NCBI RefSeq assembly: GCF_036967205.1
Contig: NZ_CP146022.1
Coordinates: forward strand, 6,262,001-6,326,000
Origin: Streptomyces sp. Q6
GTDB lineage: Bacteria > Actinomycetota > Actinomycetes > Streptomycetales > Streptomycetaceae
DNA length: 64,000 nt
Direction: 5' to 3'
Below the pieces are notes generated by a model, which was not told the DNA's origin, ran no database searches, and saw nothing but the letters and a program-made list of their open reading frames with translations. This document shows, piece after piece, positions 34,860 to 48,212 of the stretch. The translations under genes were made by a program, and so were the position numbers. Numbering within the stretch: the stretch's first letter is position 1; each line of letters starts with the position of its first letter.

Positions 34860-35600
34860 GTGACCGAAACCCCTGCTGAAGACCTCAAGCCGACGTTCCG
34901 AGGCGACGTCTCCGTCGAGCTCGTCAAGCACTCCGCGAGCGACACCGACGTGCTGTTCGCGGCCCGTGTCTCCACCGTAGGCGAGCAGTCCTTGGATGAG
35001 CTGTCCAAGGACCCTGCCCGCTCCAAGGGGCTCATCAACTACCTGATGCGCGACCGCCACGGCAGCCCCTTCGAGCACAACTCGATGACCTTCCTCATCA
35101 GCGCCCCGATCTTCGTCTTCCGCGAGTTCATGCGGCACCGCGTGGGCTGGTCGTACAACGAGGAATCGGGTCGCTACAGGGAGCTCGAGCCGGTCTTCTA
35201 CGTCCCCGACGCGGACCGCAAGCTGGTCCAGGAGGGCCGTCCGGGCAAGTACGTGTTCGTCGAGGGCACCCAGGCCCAGCAGGAGCTGACGGCTCGTTGC
35301 ATGGAGGACTCGTACCGCCAGGCGTACGAGGCGTACCAGGAGATGCTGGCCGCCGGCGTGGCCCGCGAAGTGGCCCGCGCGGTGCTCCCGGTCGGCCTGT
35401 TCTCGTCCATGTACGCGACGTGCAACGCGCGCTCGCTGATGCACTTCCTTGGCCTGCGCACCCAGCACGAGATGGCCAAGGTGCCGTCCTTCCCGCAGCG
35501 CGAGATCGAGATGGTCGGCGAGCGCATGGAGGCGGAGTGGGCCCAGCTCATGCCGCTCACGTACGCCGCGTTCAACGCGAACGGTCGCGTGGCGCCGTAG
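34860..35600 (+). CDS. thyX: FAD-dependent thymidylate synthase
   Basis: 246-residue ThyX, which makes dTMP from dUMP with methylene-tetrahydrofolate and FAD/NADPH. The ThyX signature RHRxxS is present as FREFMRHRVGWSYNEESGRY. Other family blocks are DRHGSPFEHNSMTFLI and the C-terminal LMHFLGLRTQHEMAKVP. GTG 34860 (VTETPAEDLKP) is chosen; GGGAAGGA lies 11 bases before it. An upstream in-frame GTG at 34836 would sit before that ribosome site. Divergent from the small membrane gene. Confidence 0.95.
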   Translation: MTETPAEDLKPTFRGDVSVELVKHSASDTDVLFAARVSTVGEQSLDELSKDPARSKGLINYLMRDRHGSPFEHNSMTFLISAPIFVFREFMRHRVGWSYNEESGRYRELEPVFYVPDADRKLVQEGRPGKYVFVEGTQAQQELTARCMEDSYRQAYEAYQEMLAAGVAREVARAVLPVGLFSSMYATCNARSLMHFLGLRTQHEMAKVPSFPQREIEMVGERMEAEWAQLMPLTYAAFNANGRVAP

Positions 35601-35689
35601 TCCCTGCTACGGCACAGATGTACGGATGAGCCGACCGAAGTGTCCGTATTGCGGCATTTCGGGAAGTTCATCTAGCCTGATCAAACGGA

Positions 35690-35727
35690 CCCGGCACTGC
35701 TTGAACCCCCGAGCAGGCAGTGCCGGG
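35690..35727 (+). terminator. Hairpin terminator after thyX
   Basis: CCCGGCACTGC (35690-35700) and GCAGTGCCGGG (35717-35727) are perfect 11-bp arms around a 16-base loop, followed by CTCCTCCTTTGT. It is about 90 bases after the thyX stop and before dapA. Confidence 0.85.
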
Positions 35728-35800
35728 CTCCTCCTTTGTCATGACTCGTCGTATCCCCCGAGGGGGGACCCGGTGCTGAGCAGCGAGTAGCGTGTTACCC

Positions 35801-36700
35801 ATGGCTCCGACCTCGACTCCGCAGACCCCCTTCGGGAGGGTCCTCACCGCCATGGTCACGCCCTTCACGGCGGACGGCGCACTCGACCTCGACGGCGCGC
35901 AGCGACTCGCCGCCCACCTGGTGGACGCAGGCAACGACGGCCTGATCGTCAACGGCACCACCGGCGAGTCCCCGACCACCAGCGACGCGGAGAAAGCGGA
36001 GCTCGTACGCGCCGTCGTGGAAGCGGTCGGCGACCGCGCCCACGTCGTCGCCGGAGTCGGCACCAACGACACGCACCACAGCATCGAACTGGCCCGCACC
36101 GCCCAGGCAGCGGGTGCCCACGGCCTGCTCACGGTGACGCCGTACTACAACAAGCCCCCGCAGGAGGGCCTGCTCCGCCACTTCACGGCGATCGCGGACG
36201 CGACCGACCTGCCCGTGATGCTCTACGACATCCCGGGCCGCAGCGGCGTACCGATCAACACGGAGACGATCGTCCGGCTCGCCGAGCACCCCCGGATCGT
36301 CGCGAACAAGGACGCCAAGGGCGACCTCGGCCGCGCCAGCTGGGCCATCGCCCGCTCGGGCCTCGCCTGGTACTCCGGCGACGACATGCTCAACCTCCCC
36401 CTGCTCTCCGTCGGCGCTTGCGGCTTCGTCTCGGTCGTCGGCCATGTGGTCGCACCCGAACTGCGCGCCATGCTCGACGCGTACGCCTCCGGCGACGTAC
36501 ACAAGGCGACAGAGATCCACCAGAAGCTGCTTCCGGTGTTCACGGGCATGTTCCGCACCCAGGGCGTGATCACGACGAAGGCCGCGCTCGCCCTCCAGGG
36601 CCTCCCGGCCGGACCGCTGCGCCTGCCCCTCGTCGAACTCACCGCTGACGAAACCGCCCAGCTCAAGATCGATCTTGCAGCCGGCGGGGTACAGCTCTGA
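35801..36700 (+). CDS. dapA: 4-hydroxy-tetrahydrodipicolinate synthase
   Basis: 299-residue DapA, a class I aldolase-type TIM barrel that condenses pyruvate with aspartate semialdehyde at the start of the lysine/DAP branch. The family blocks are present: GTTGESPTTSDAEK, VTPYYNKPPQEGL, LYDIPGRSGVPI (Tyr142 region) and the Schiff-base Lys in VANKDAKGD (K170). ATG 35801 (MAPTSTPQTPFGRVLTAMVTP) is chosen over an in-frame start nine bases upstream. rnj follows after 140 bases. Confidence 0.97.
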   Translation: MAPTSTPQTPFGRVLTAMVTPFTADGALDLDGAQRLAAHLVDAGNDGLIVNGTTGESPTTSDAEKAELVRAVVEAVGDRAHVVAGVGTNDTHHSIELARTAQAAGAHGLLTVTPYYNKPPQEGLLRHFTAIADATDLPVMLYDIPGRSGVPINTETIVRLAEHPRIVANKDAKGDLGRASWAIARSGLAWYSGDDMLNLPLLSVGACGFVSVVGHVVAPELRAMLDAYASGDVHKATEIHQKLLPVFTGMFRTQGVITTKAALALQGLPAGPLRLPLVELTADETAQLKIDLAAGGVQL

Positions 36701-36788
36701 CAACAGACTTGGCAAAGCTCCACAACTGAATCAACAGAACAGCAAGACCTGAGCACCACCCAAACAACAACTGCTACTGCACGAACGT

Positions 36789-36826
36789 CACGCGCGCCAC
36801 GTGCCTACAGGTACGTGGCGCGCGTG
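36789..36826 (+). promoter_or_regulatory. Hairpin directly before the rnj ribosome site
   Basis: Perfect 14-bp arms CACGCGCGCCACGT (36789-36802) and ACGTGGCGCGCGTG (36813-36826), loop of 10 bases. The right arm ends only a few bases before GAGGAG and the TTG start of rnj. It may be the dapA terminator, but there is no U-tract, and its position suits a leader structure that controls rnj translation or stability. Confidence 0.6.
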
Positions 36827-36840
36827 GTGAGGAGAGTCTT

Positions 36841-38526
36841 TTGAGTCATCCGCATCCTGAACTCGGCGCCCCTCCGAAGCTTCCGAAGGGCGGCCTGCGG
36901 GTCACCCCGCTCGGCGGCCTCGGTGAGATCGGCCGCAACATGACCGTCTTCGAGTTCGACGGCCGTCTGCTGATCGTCGACTGCGGAGTGCTCTTCCCGG
37001 AGGAGGAGCAGCCCGGAATCGACCTGATCCTGCCGGACTTCACGTCCATCAGGGACCGCCTCGACGACATCGAGGGCATCGTCCTGACGCACGGTCACGA
37101 GGACCACATCGGAGGTGTCCCGTACCTCCTGCGTGAGAAGCCGGACATCCCCCTGATCGGCTCGAAGCTGACCCTCGCCCTGATCGAGGCGAAGCTCCAG
37201 GAACACCGCATCCGCCCGTACACGCTCGAGGTCAGCGAGGGCGACCGCGAGCGTCTGGGCCCCTTCGACTGCGAGTTCGTCGCGGTCAACCACTCCATCC
37301 CGGACGCGCTGGCCGTCGCCATCCGCACCCCGGCCGGCATGGTGGTCCACACCGGCGACTTCAAGATGGACCAGCTTCCGCTGGACCGTCGCCTCACGGA
37401 CCTGCCGACCTTCGCGCGGCTCGGCGAGGAGGGCATGGACCTTCTCCTCTCCGACTCGACGAACGCGGAGGTCCCGGGCTTCGTCCCGCCCGAGCGCGAC
37501 ATCTCGAACGTGATCCGTGGCGTCTTCGCCGGCGCCCAGAAGCGGATCATCGTCGCGTCCTTCGCCAGCCACGTGCACCGCATCCAGCAGATCCTGGACG
37601 CGGCGCACGAGTACGGCCGCCGGGTCGCCTTCGTCGGCCGCTCGATGGTCCGCAACATGGGCATCGCCCGCGACCTCGGATACCTCAGGGTCCCGGCCGG
37701 TCTCGTGGTGGACGTCAAGACGCTCGACGACCTGCCCGACAGCGAGGTCGTCCTGGTCTGCACGGGCTCGCAGGGCGAACCGATGGCGGCCCTGTCGCGC
37801 ATGGCCAACCGCGACCACCAGATCCGCATCGTCTCCGGCGACACGGTGATCCTGGCGTCGTCCCTGATCCCCGGCAACGAGAACGCGGTGTACCGCGTGA
37901 TCAACGGCCTGACCCGCTGGGGCGCGAACGTCGTCCACAAGGGCAACGCCAAGGTGCACGTCTCGGGCCACGCGTCCGCGGGCGAGCTCCTGTACTTCTA
38001 CAACATCTGCAAGCCCAAGAACCTGATGCCGGTCCACGGCGAATGGCGCCACCTGCGCGCCAACGCCGAGCTCGGCGCCCTCACCGGCGTCCCGCACGAC
38101 CGCATCGTGATCGCCGAGGACGGCGTCGTCGTCGACCTCGTCGAGGGCAAGGCCAAGATCGTCGGCAAGGTCCAGGCCGGATACGTCTACGTGGACGGCC
38201 TCTCGGTCGGCGACGTCGGCGAGCCGGCGCTGAAGGACCGCAAGATCCTCGGGGACGAGGGCATCATCTCGGTCTTCGTCGTCGTGGACTCCAGCACCGG
38301 CAAGATCACCAGCGGCCCGATGATCCAGGCGCGCGGATCCGGCATCGAGGACTCGGCGTTCAGCGCCGTCATGCCGAGGATCCAGGACGTCCTGGAGAAG
38401 TCGGCCCAGGACGGCGTGGTCGAGCCCCACCAGCTGCAGCAGCTCATCCGCCGCACGCTGGGCAAGTGGGTCTCGGACACCTACCGCCGACGCCCGATGA
38501 TCCTCCCGGTCGTCGTCGAGGTCTGA
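36841..38526 (+). CDS. rnj: Ribonuclease J
   Basis: 561-residue RNase J of the metallo-beta-lactamase/beta-CASP family, with 5'-3' exo- and endoribonuclease activity; it acts with PNPase in Streptomyces RNA decay. The zinc motif is LTHGHEDHIGG. Further metal and beta-CASP blocks are GDFKMDQ, LLSDSTNAEVPG, SFASHVHRIQQ, SGHASAGEL and MPVHGEWRHL. The start is TTG 36841 with GAGGAGAG 5-8 bases upstream; no ATG or GTG in frame fits better. A perfect hairpin sits just before the ribosome site. Confidence 0.96.
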   Translation: MSHPHPELGAPPKLPKGGLRVTPLGGLGEIGRNMTVFEFDGRLLIVDCGVLFPEEEQPGIDLILPDFTSIRDRLDDIEGIVLTHGHEDHIGGVPYLLREKPDIPLIGSKLTLALIEAKLQEHRIRPYTLEVSEGDRERLGPFDCEFVAVNHSIPDALAVAIRTPAGMVVHTGDFKMDQLPLDRRLTDLPTFARLGEEGMDLLLSDSTNAEVPGFVPPERDISNVIRGVFAGAQKRIIVASFASHVHRIQQILDAAHEYGRRVAFVGRSMVRNMGIARDLGYLRVPAGLVVDVKTLDDLPDSEVVLVCTGSQGEPMAALSRMANRDHQIRIVSGDTVILASSLIPGNENAVYRVINGLTRWGANVVHKGNAKVHVSGHASAGELLYFYNICKPKNLMPVHGEWRHLRANAELGALTGVPHDRIVIAEDGVVVDLVEGKAKIVGKVQAGYVYVDGLSVGDVGEPALKDRKILGDEGIISVFVVVDSSTGKITSGPMIQARGSGIEDSAFSAVMPRIQDVLEKSAQDGVVEPHQLQQLIRRTLGKWVSDTYRRRPMILPVVVEV

Positions 38527-38547
38527 CGCTCGTCCGGAGCTCGTAGG

Positions 38548-38585
38548 GAGCGGGGCGCCTCGATTTGCATCGAGGCGCCCCGCTC
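38548..38585 (+). terminator. Hairpin terminator after rnj
   Basis: Perfect 17-bp arms GAGCGGGGCGCCTCGAT (38548-38564) and ATCGAGGCGCCCCGCTC (38569-38585), TTGC loop. It separates rnj from the rRNA operon leader. Confidence 0.9.
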
Positions 38586-39068
38586 CAGTACGTTTACGTC
38601 TCCGCCCGAGGGGAAACCGGCGCACTCACGTGCTCGGACCAACTCCCCGCATCGGGCGGGGAATTCCGACTCAGAATCTCTGATAAAGTCGGAGCCGCCG
38701 GAAAGGAAAACGCGAAAGCGGAATCCTGAAAAGCCGAGAAAAACCCCGAGGAAATCGGATCGGAAAGATCTGATAGAGTCGGAAACGCAAGATAGCAAGA
38801 CCGAAGGGAAGCGCCCGGAGGAAAGCCCGAGAGGGTGAGTACAAAGGAAGCGTCCGTTCCTTGAGAACTCAACAGCGTGCCAAAAATCAACGCCAGATAT
38901 GTTGATACCCCGTCTCCGGCCCTTTCGGGTCGAAGATGAGGTTCCTTTGAAAAAGTCCTGTCGGCCTCTAGTGGGTTGGCAGGCGCACAGCGAGGACGCT
39001 GTGAACGACCGGGATTATTCCTCCTGGTTGTTCCGCTCTCGTGGTGTCACCCCGATTACGGGGAAACA
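38586..39068 (+). promoter_or_regulatory. rRNA operon leader with tandem promoters
   Basis: About 480 bases without a gene. Two copies of a similar -10 context are visible, TCTCTGATAAAGTCGGAG (TAAAGT at 38684-38689) and GATCTGATAGAGTCGGAA (TAGAGT at 38774-38779), as in Streptomyces rrn promoters. Around 38859 comes the conserved TTGAGAACTCAACAGCGTG, an antitermination (boxA-like) and processing region. The -35 elements are weak to the eye. Confidence 0.75.
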
Positions 39069-44023
<4,955 letters not shown>

Positions 44024-44111
44024 TCAGTTGCTCGCGTCCACTGTGTTGGTTCTGAAACCATGAACAACCGTCGTAGTCATAGGCCACGACTCCGGTTGAC
44101 AGTTTCATAGT

Positions 44112-44230
44112 GTTTCGGTGGTCATAGCGTGAGGGAAACGCCCGGTTACATTCCGAACCCGGAAGCTAAGCCTCACAGCGCCGATGGTACTGCAGGGGGG
44201 ACCCTGTGGGAGAGTAGGACGCCGCCGAAC
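44112..44230 (+). rRNA. 5S ribosomal RNA
   Basis: About 119 bases from GTTTCGGTGGTCATAGCGTG to GACGCCGCCGAAC, with CCCGGTTACATTCCGAACCC and GATGGTACTGCAGGGGGG as in actinobacterial 5S. Its two ends pair (GTTTCGGTGG with CCGCCGAAC). Confidence 0.97.
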
Positions 44231-44243
44231 AAATTTTATATAA

Positions 44244-44287
44244 AGAGCTGGTCCCCGAACCTTTTGGTTCGGGGACCAGCTCTTTTT
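44244..44287 (+). terminator. rRNA operon terminator
   Basis: Perfect 18-bp arms AGAGCTGGTCCCCGAACC (44244-44261) and GGTTCGGGGACCAGCTCT (44266-44283), TTTT loop, followed by a run of T. A classical strong intrinsic terminator directly after 5S. Confidence 0.95.
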
Positions 44288-44334
44288 TGTTGTGCGTCAC
44301 TTCTCGTTCACGTTGTGAGGCCAACATCCAGGTC

Positions 44335-45012
44335 ATGGGCACAGTTGCAATGCTGCAAGCCGCGGGTGTCGGCGCCGGAGATGAAGTGATCGTGCCGGCC
44401 TACGGGCACGCCGAGCTGGCCGAGGCGGTACTGCTGGCCGGGGCGGCACCCGTCTACGCGGACATCGACCCGGACACGTACTGCATCGATCCCGCACACG
44501 TCGCAGCCTGTGTGACAGGGCGGACCGCGGCTGTCGTCGCCGTGCACCGCTTCGGGCACAGGGCCGACGTCGTACGGCTGAGGGAGCTCGGGCAGCGGCA
44601 CGGTGTACTCGTCCTCGAGCAGGGCGAATCCGAGAAGCCGTACGACGAGGTCGCTCAACGGCGGGCTCACGCCGCGTACTTGAGCGGCAGGCTCAACGGC
44701 GTACGCACACCCACGGGGCACGACGGGCACACCTATCAGCAGTACGTGGTGCGGGTGCCCGGCAACGGGCGGCCGGACCGGGACGCCTTTGCCCGGGTGC
44801 TGCGGGGCAAGGGAGTTGACTGCAGCGTGCCCGTGAAGACGCCGGTGCACCGGATGCCGGCGTTCCGGCGCGACGTGGTGCTGCCCGAGACCGAGCGGGC
44901 CGCCGACGAGACGCTGGCCCTGCCGGTGGACGCGCACATGTCGCGGCGGCAATTGCAGCGACTCGTGACGAGCTGCAATGCGCTGGGCGGTTTGCTCCAA
45001 CCCGCCTTCTAG
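44335..45012 (+). CDS. Shortened DegT/DnrJ/EryC1/StrS aminotransferase-like protein
   Basis: 225-residue protein from ATG 44335 (MGTVAMLQAAGVGAGDEV). It matches the DegT-type PLP fold from the part just after the usual N-terminal phosphate-loop region: GVGAGDEVIVPAYGHAEL, APVYADIDPDTYCIDP, VHRFGHRADVVRLRELGQRH and the C-terminal YQQYVVRVP...VKTPVHRMPAFR. The block where active enzymes have 'LEDAAQ' reads VLEQGESEKP, and the segment with the PLP-binding lysine is missing, so a normal family length of 360-400 is cut to 225. It probably lacks aminotransferase activity. It lies between the rRNA terminator and tRNA-Thr. It may be a retained degenerate gene with another role or a decaying one. Confidence 0.75.
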   Translation: MGTVAMLQAAGVGAGDEVIVPAYGHAELAEAVLLAGAAPVYADIDPDTYCIDPAHVAACVTGRTAAVVAVHRFGHRADVVRLRELGQRHGVLVLEQGESEKPYDEVAQRRAHAAYLSGRLNGVRTPTGHDGHTYQQYVVRVPGNGRPDRDAFARVLRGKGVDCSVPVKTPVHRMPAFRRDVVLPETERAADETLALPVDAHMSRRQLQRLVTSCNALGGLLQPAF

Positions 45013-45084
45013 GGCGGTTCGGCAGGGCCTGAACTTCAGGTATCATTTATCTCGTTGCTGCGGGGGAAACCCCGAAAGCGACCG

Positions 45085-45157
45085 GCCCCTATAGCTCAGT
45101 CGGTAGAGCGTCTCCATGGTAAGGAGAAGGTCAGCGGTTCGATTCCGCTTGGGGGCT
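45085..45157 (+). tRNA. tRNA-Thr (anticodon GGT)
   Basis: 73-base cloverleaf: acceptor GCCCCTA paired with TGGGGGC plus discriminator T, D-arm AGCTCAGTCGGTAGAGC, anticodon stem TCTCC/GGAGA with loop ATGGTAA giving anticodon GGT, and T-arm with GGTTCGATTCC. The CCA end is not encoded. Confidence 0.95.
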
Positions 45158-45165
45158 CTGACATT

Positions 45166-45199
45166 AAGGCCTCCGCCCTGATCGGGCGGGGGCCTTTTT
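45166..45199 (+). terminator. Hairpin terminator after tRNA-Thr
   Basis: AAGGCCTCCGCCC (45166-45178) and GGGCGGGGGCCTT (45184-45196), one G-T pair, loop TGATC, followed by TTTCTTTG. Confidence 0.88.
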
Positions 45200-45222
45200 C
45201 TTTGCCCCCGCCCCCCTCGGCC

Positions 45223-47907
45223 TCAGTCGTGCGGAAGGCCGGGCACGCGCATCGTCAGGATCGCCATGTCGTCGGACGGGGCGTCAGCGGCGAAGCGCTC
45301 CACCGCGCGCATGATGCGGGCCGCCACCGCTCCGGCCGTCAGGCCCGTACACGTCGAGAGGACTTCGGCGAGGCCGTCATCGCCGAGCATGCGGCTGCCC
45401 TCGCGGCGCTCCGTGATGCCGTCCGTGACACAGAGCAGGACATCGCCCGGGTCGAGCGTCATCGTCTGCTCGTAGAGCTCCAGGTCGTCCATGACGCCGA
45501 GGAGGGGCTGCGGTTCGGCGAAGGGGACGACCGTGCCGTCCTGGCGCAGGCGGAGCGGGAGAGGATGGCCGGCGCAGACCATCTTGAGGATGGCCGAGCC
45601 GTCCTCCTGCGGCCACAACTCCCCGTAGAGCAGGGTGAGGAAGCGGCTGCGGGCGCCCTCGTCGAGGATCGCCGCGTTCAGGCGTTCCAGGACCGCGGGG
45701 CCGCCGAATCCCTCGCGGGCCAGCAGGCGCAGTGCGTGGCGGGCGAGACCCGTGACGGCCGCCGCCTCGGGGCCCGTGCCGCAGACGTCGCCGATGGCGA
45801 AGCCGTACGCGCCGTCGCGGATCGGGAAGAGGTCGTAGAAGTCACCGCCCACCTCGTTGCCCTCGCCGGCCGCTCGGTAGATGACCTCCACCTCGACGCC
45901 GGGGACGTCAGGGAGCTCCGGGGGGAGGAGGCTGCGCTGGAGGGACTGGCTGATGGCCATGCGCTCCGAGTACAGGCGGGCGTTGTCGAGGGCGAGGGCC
46001 GCTCGGCGGCTCAAGTCCTCGGCCAGTTCCAGGATTTCCTGGCGGAAGTGCTCGTCCGTCGGCTTGCCGAGGGTGAGCATGCCGATGACGCGGTTGCGGG
46101 CCACCAGGGGGAGGACCACTGTCTCGCCGCCGACCGCCGCCGCCGTCTGGAGCGTCGGGCCGATTCCGGAGCTGACGCTCGCCGGTCCGCCGAGGCCCAG
46201 GCTGCGCATCGACGAACGGAGTGCGGCCTCGTGGGCGGCCTCCGCGGGGGCCGCCCAGACGCGGGCGCCCGGGGTCGGGACCGGGTCCGGGGGAGCGATC
46301 TTGGAGAGCAGGGCCTTGAGGCCGTCGATGCGCTCCTCGTCCTCGTGCAGGACGTACGAGAGATACGGGTCCGAAGCCTGGTCGGCGATCGTGTAGACCG
46401 CGCACCACGTGGCCAGGGTCGGGACCGTCATCTGGGCCATGAGGGCCAGGGTCTGGTCTCTGTCGAGGGTGCCGGCCAGGAGGTCCGAGGCCTCGACGAG
46501 GAAACTGAGGGAGCCGCGGCGGAGCTTCTCGAGCTCGCCGAGGCGGGCCGACTCGACGGCCAGCGCGATGCGGTCGGCCGCGAATTGCAGGCGCAGGGCC
46601 TCTTCGTTCGAGTAGCGGTCGGGGGCCTCCGCCGCGACGCCGAGGGAACCGGTCAGACGGCCCTCGACCTTCAGGGGGACGGTCACCACCGAGCGCATTC
46701 CCGTGCCGTTCAACAGGGGGACCGCGCCCGGGACTTGGGTCAGGTCCTCGTGAACGGCGGGCATCCGCGCCGAGCTGTAGCGGCCGGGGCCCACCTCGAC
46801 CGGAACCCGTGCGAAACGCTGGCGGGCCGAGGGGAGACCGGTGGAGGCACGGACCTCCAGTTCCGTCTCGTCGTCCGTCGCCAGGAGGAGGAACGCGGAG
46901 TCGCCGTCGAGCATGTCGCGGGCGCGCTCGACCGTGCGCTGAAGGAGTCCGTCCAGGTCGTCGGGGGCCGGCGAGCCGATGAAGACCTCGAAGGGGTCCG
47001 CGCCCTGACTGTCCGAGTGCCCGGCGGAATCGGGGGCGGGACCGCGCAGCGGCGTCTGGAGGACGGCGCGCTCGTGCTCCCGTACGAGAAGGCAGACCGT
47101 GGACGGCTCGCCGTCGGTGTCGCGGACGCGCAGGTGGGAGGCGTAGACCGGGGCGACCCGGCCGTTGGCGTCGCGGATGCCGTAGCTGCCCTCCCAGCGC
47201 GAGAGCAGGAGCGCGTCGGCGATGCCCGTGCTGGTGCCGGGGGTGTGCGGCCAGGCCGCGAAGTCGGTGAGGGGCTTGCCGGTGACGAGCTCGGCGGCGT
47301 AACCGAAAAGGTGCTCCGCGTCCTCGTTCCAGGACGTGATCGCGCCCGTCTTGTCGATCTGGACGACCGCGACGCGCACGTGGTCGTCGGCGAGCGGCAG
47401 GAGGTCCGTGGGGAGCGCGGGGCCCGCGGTGCGGGTGCCCACCGAGCGCTCGGGCAGGTCGAGTTGGAACCAGACGAGCTTGTGGGTGGCCGAATAGTCG
47501 ACGCCCCAGCGGCCCGCGAGCGCCGCGCACAGCTGGAGGCCGCGGCCGCCCTCGCGGTCGGGGCTGCCCATGTTGATCGGCGAGGACTGGATCGGAATCT
47601 CGCGCTCTGGGTAGCGGTCGGAGACCTCGATACGGACGTGGTCGTCACCGCGCAGACACAGGACCTCCGCGGATGTGCCCGCGTGAACCACGGCATTTGT
47701 CACGAGTTCGCTGGTCAGGACCACCGCATCGTCGATGATGTCGGCGTGGCCCCACCCCTGGAGGGTGTCGCGAACGAAGGAGCGGGCGGTCGCGACGGAT
47801 CGTCCGACGGGTTCGAAGGTGGCAGCCGCGCGCGCGGTGATCACAGAACTCCCTGTACGAGTTGTACTCGCTGTACGAGTGTCGAGGCTCAGGTCTCCCG
47901 TACCCAT
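45223..47907 (-). CDS. osaC: OsaC-type multidomain regulator: anti-sigma ATPase, PAS, GAF and PP2C phosphatase
   Basis: 894-residue cytoplasmic protein. Domains in order: an RsbW-like HATPase (about residues 15-150: DAVVLTSELVTNAVVHAGTS, then GGRGLQL), a PAS domain (about 175-290: VQIDKTGAITSWNEDAEHLF), GAF-like domains (about 330-480 and 500-640), and a C-terminal SpoIIE/PP2C phosphatase (about 665-890: GGDFYDLFPI, IGDVCGTGPEAAAVT, LLCVTDGITERR, DDMAIL) with the metal-binding Asp residues in place. In S. coelicolor the orthologue OsaC modulates SigB activity after osmotic stress. ATG 47907 is chosen; longer frames upstream would overlap the promoter region. It is divergent from osaA over 305 bases, the same layout as in S. 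coelicolor. Confidence 0.9.
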   Translation of the reverse strand: MGTGDLSLDTRTASTTRTGSSVITARAAATFEPVGRSVATARSFVRDTLQGWGHADIIDDAVVLTSELVTNAVVHAGTSAEVLCLRGDDHVRIEVSDRYPEREIPIQSSPINMGSPDREGGRGLQLCAALAGRWGVDYSATHKLVWFQLDLPERSVGTRTAGPALPTDLLPLADDHVRVAVVQIDKTGAITSWNEDAEHLFGYAAELVTGKPLTDFAAWPHTPGTSTGIADALLLSRWEGSYGIRDANGRVAPVYASHLRVRDTDGEPSTVCLLVREHERAVLQTPLRGPAPDSAGHSDSQGADPFEVFIGSPAPDDLDGLLQRTVERARDMLDGDSAFLLLATDDETELEVRASTGLPSARQRFARVPVEVGPGRYSSARMPAVHEDLTQVPGAVPLLNGTGMRSVVTVPLKVEGRLTGSLGVAAEAPDRYSNEEALRLQFAADRIALAVESARLGELEKLRRGSLSFLVEASDLLAGTLDRDQTLALMAQMTVPTLATWCAVYTIADQASDPYLSYVLHEDEERIDGLKALLSKIAPPDPVPTPGARVWAAPAEAAHEAALRSSMRSLGLGGPASVSSGIGPTLQTAAAVGGETVVLPLVARNRVIGMLTLGKPTDEHFRQEILELAEDLSRRAALALDNARLYSERMAISQSLQRSLLPPELPDVPGVEVEVIYRAAGEGNEVGGDFYDLFPIRDGAYGFAIGDVCGTGPEAAAVTGLARHALRLLAREGFGGPAVLERLNAAILDEGARSRFLTLLYGELWPQEDGSAILKMVCAGHPLPLRLRQDGTVVPFAEPQPLLGVMDDLELYEQTMTLDPGDVLLCVTDGITERREGSRMLGDDGLAEVLSTCTGLTAGAVAARIMRAVERFAADAPSDDMAILTMRVPGLPHD

Positions 47908-48212
47908 GTCTCGGCCGCCCCTCCGATGCCCGCTCGTTTCTCGCCACCGCCCAGCCGGGCGGACCGGGGTGGGTGGACAGCCGCATGCCAGGTTACTTAC
48001 CTTCGCCGTCCATGCGGATGCCGGTCGTCTGTGTTTCCGCCCGGAGGGTGTGCGGACGGTGTGCGAAGCTGCCGAACTGTTATGGCCTGGTTCAGCCATG
48101 GTGAAACACTGGGCAAGCTTCTCGAGAGAAACGCATCGAATCGCCGATGCGACGGTAGAAGCGAACCCGAGCAACCCGAGCAGTACAGGTCGACCCCTGC
48201 GGGAGGGACACA
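47908..48212. promoter_or_regulatory. Divergent osaC-osaA promoter region
   Basis: 305 bases between the two start codons, moderately AT-richer near 48075-48125 (TGTTATGGCCTGGTTCAGCC, GAAACACTGGG). The osaA ribosome site GGGAGGG lies just before 48213. I could not identify a convincing SigB-type promoter by eye. Confidence 0.4.
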
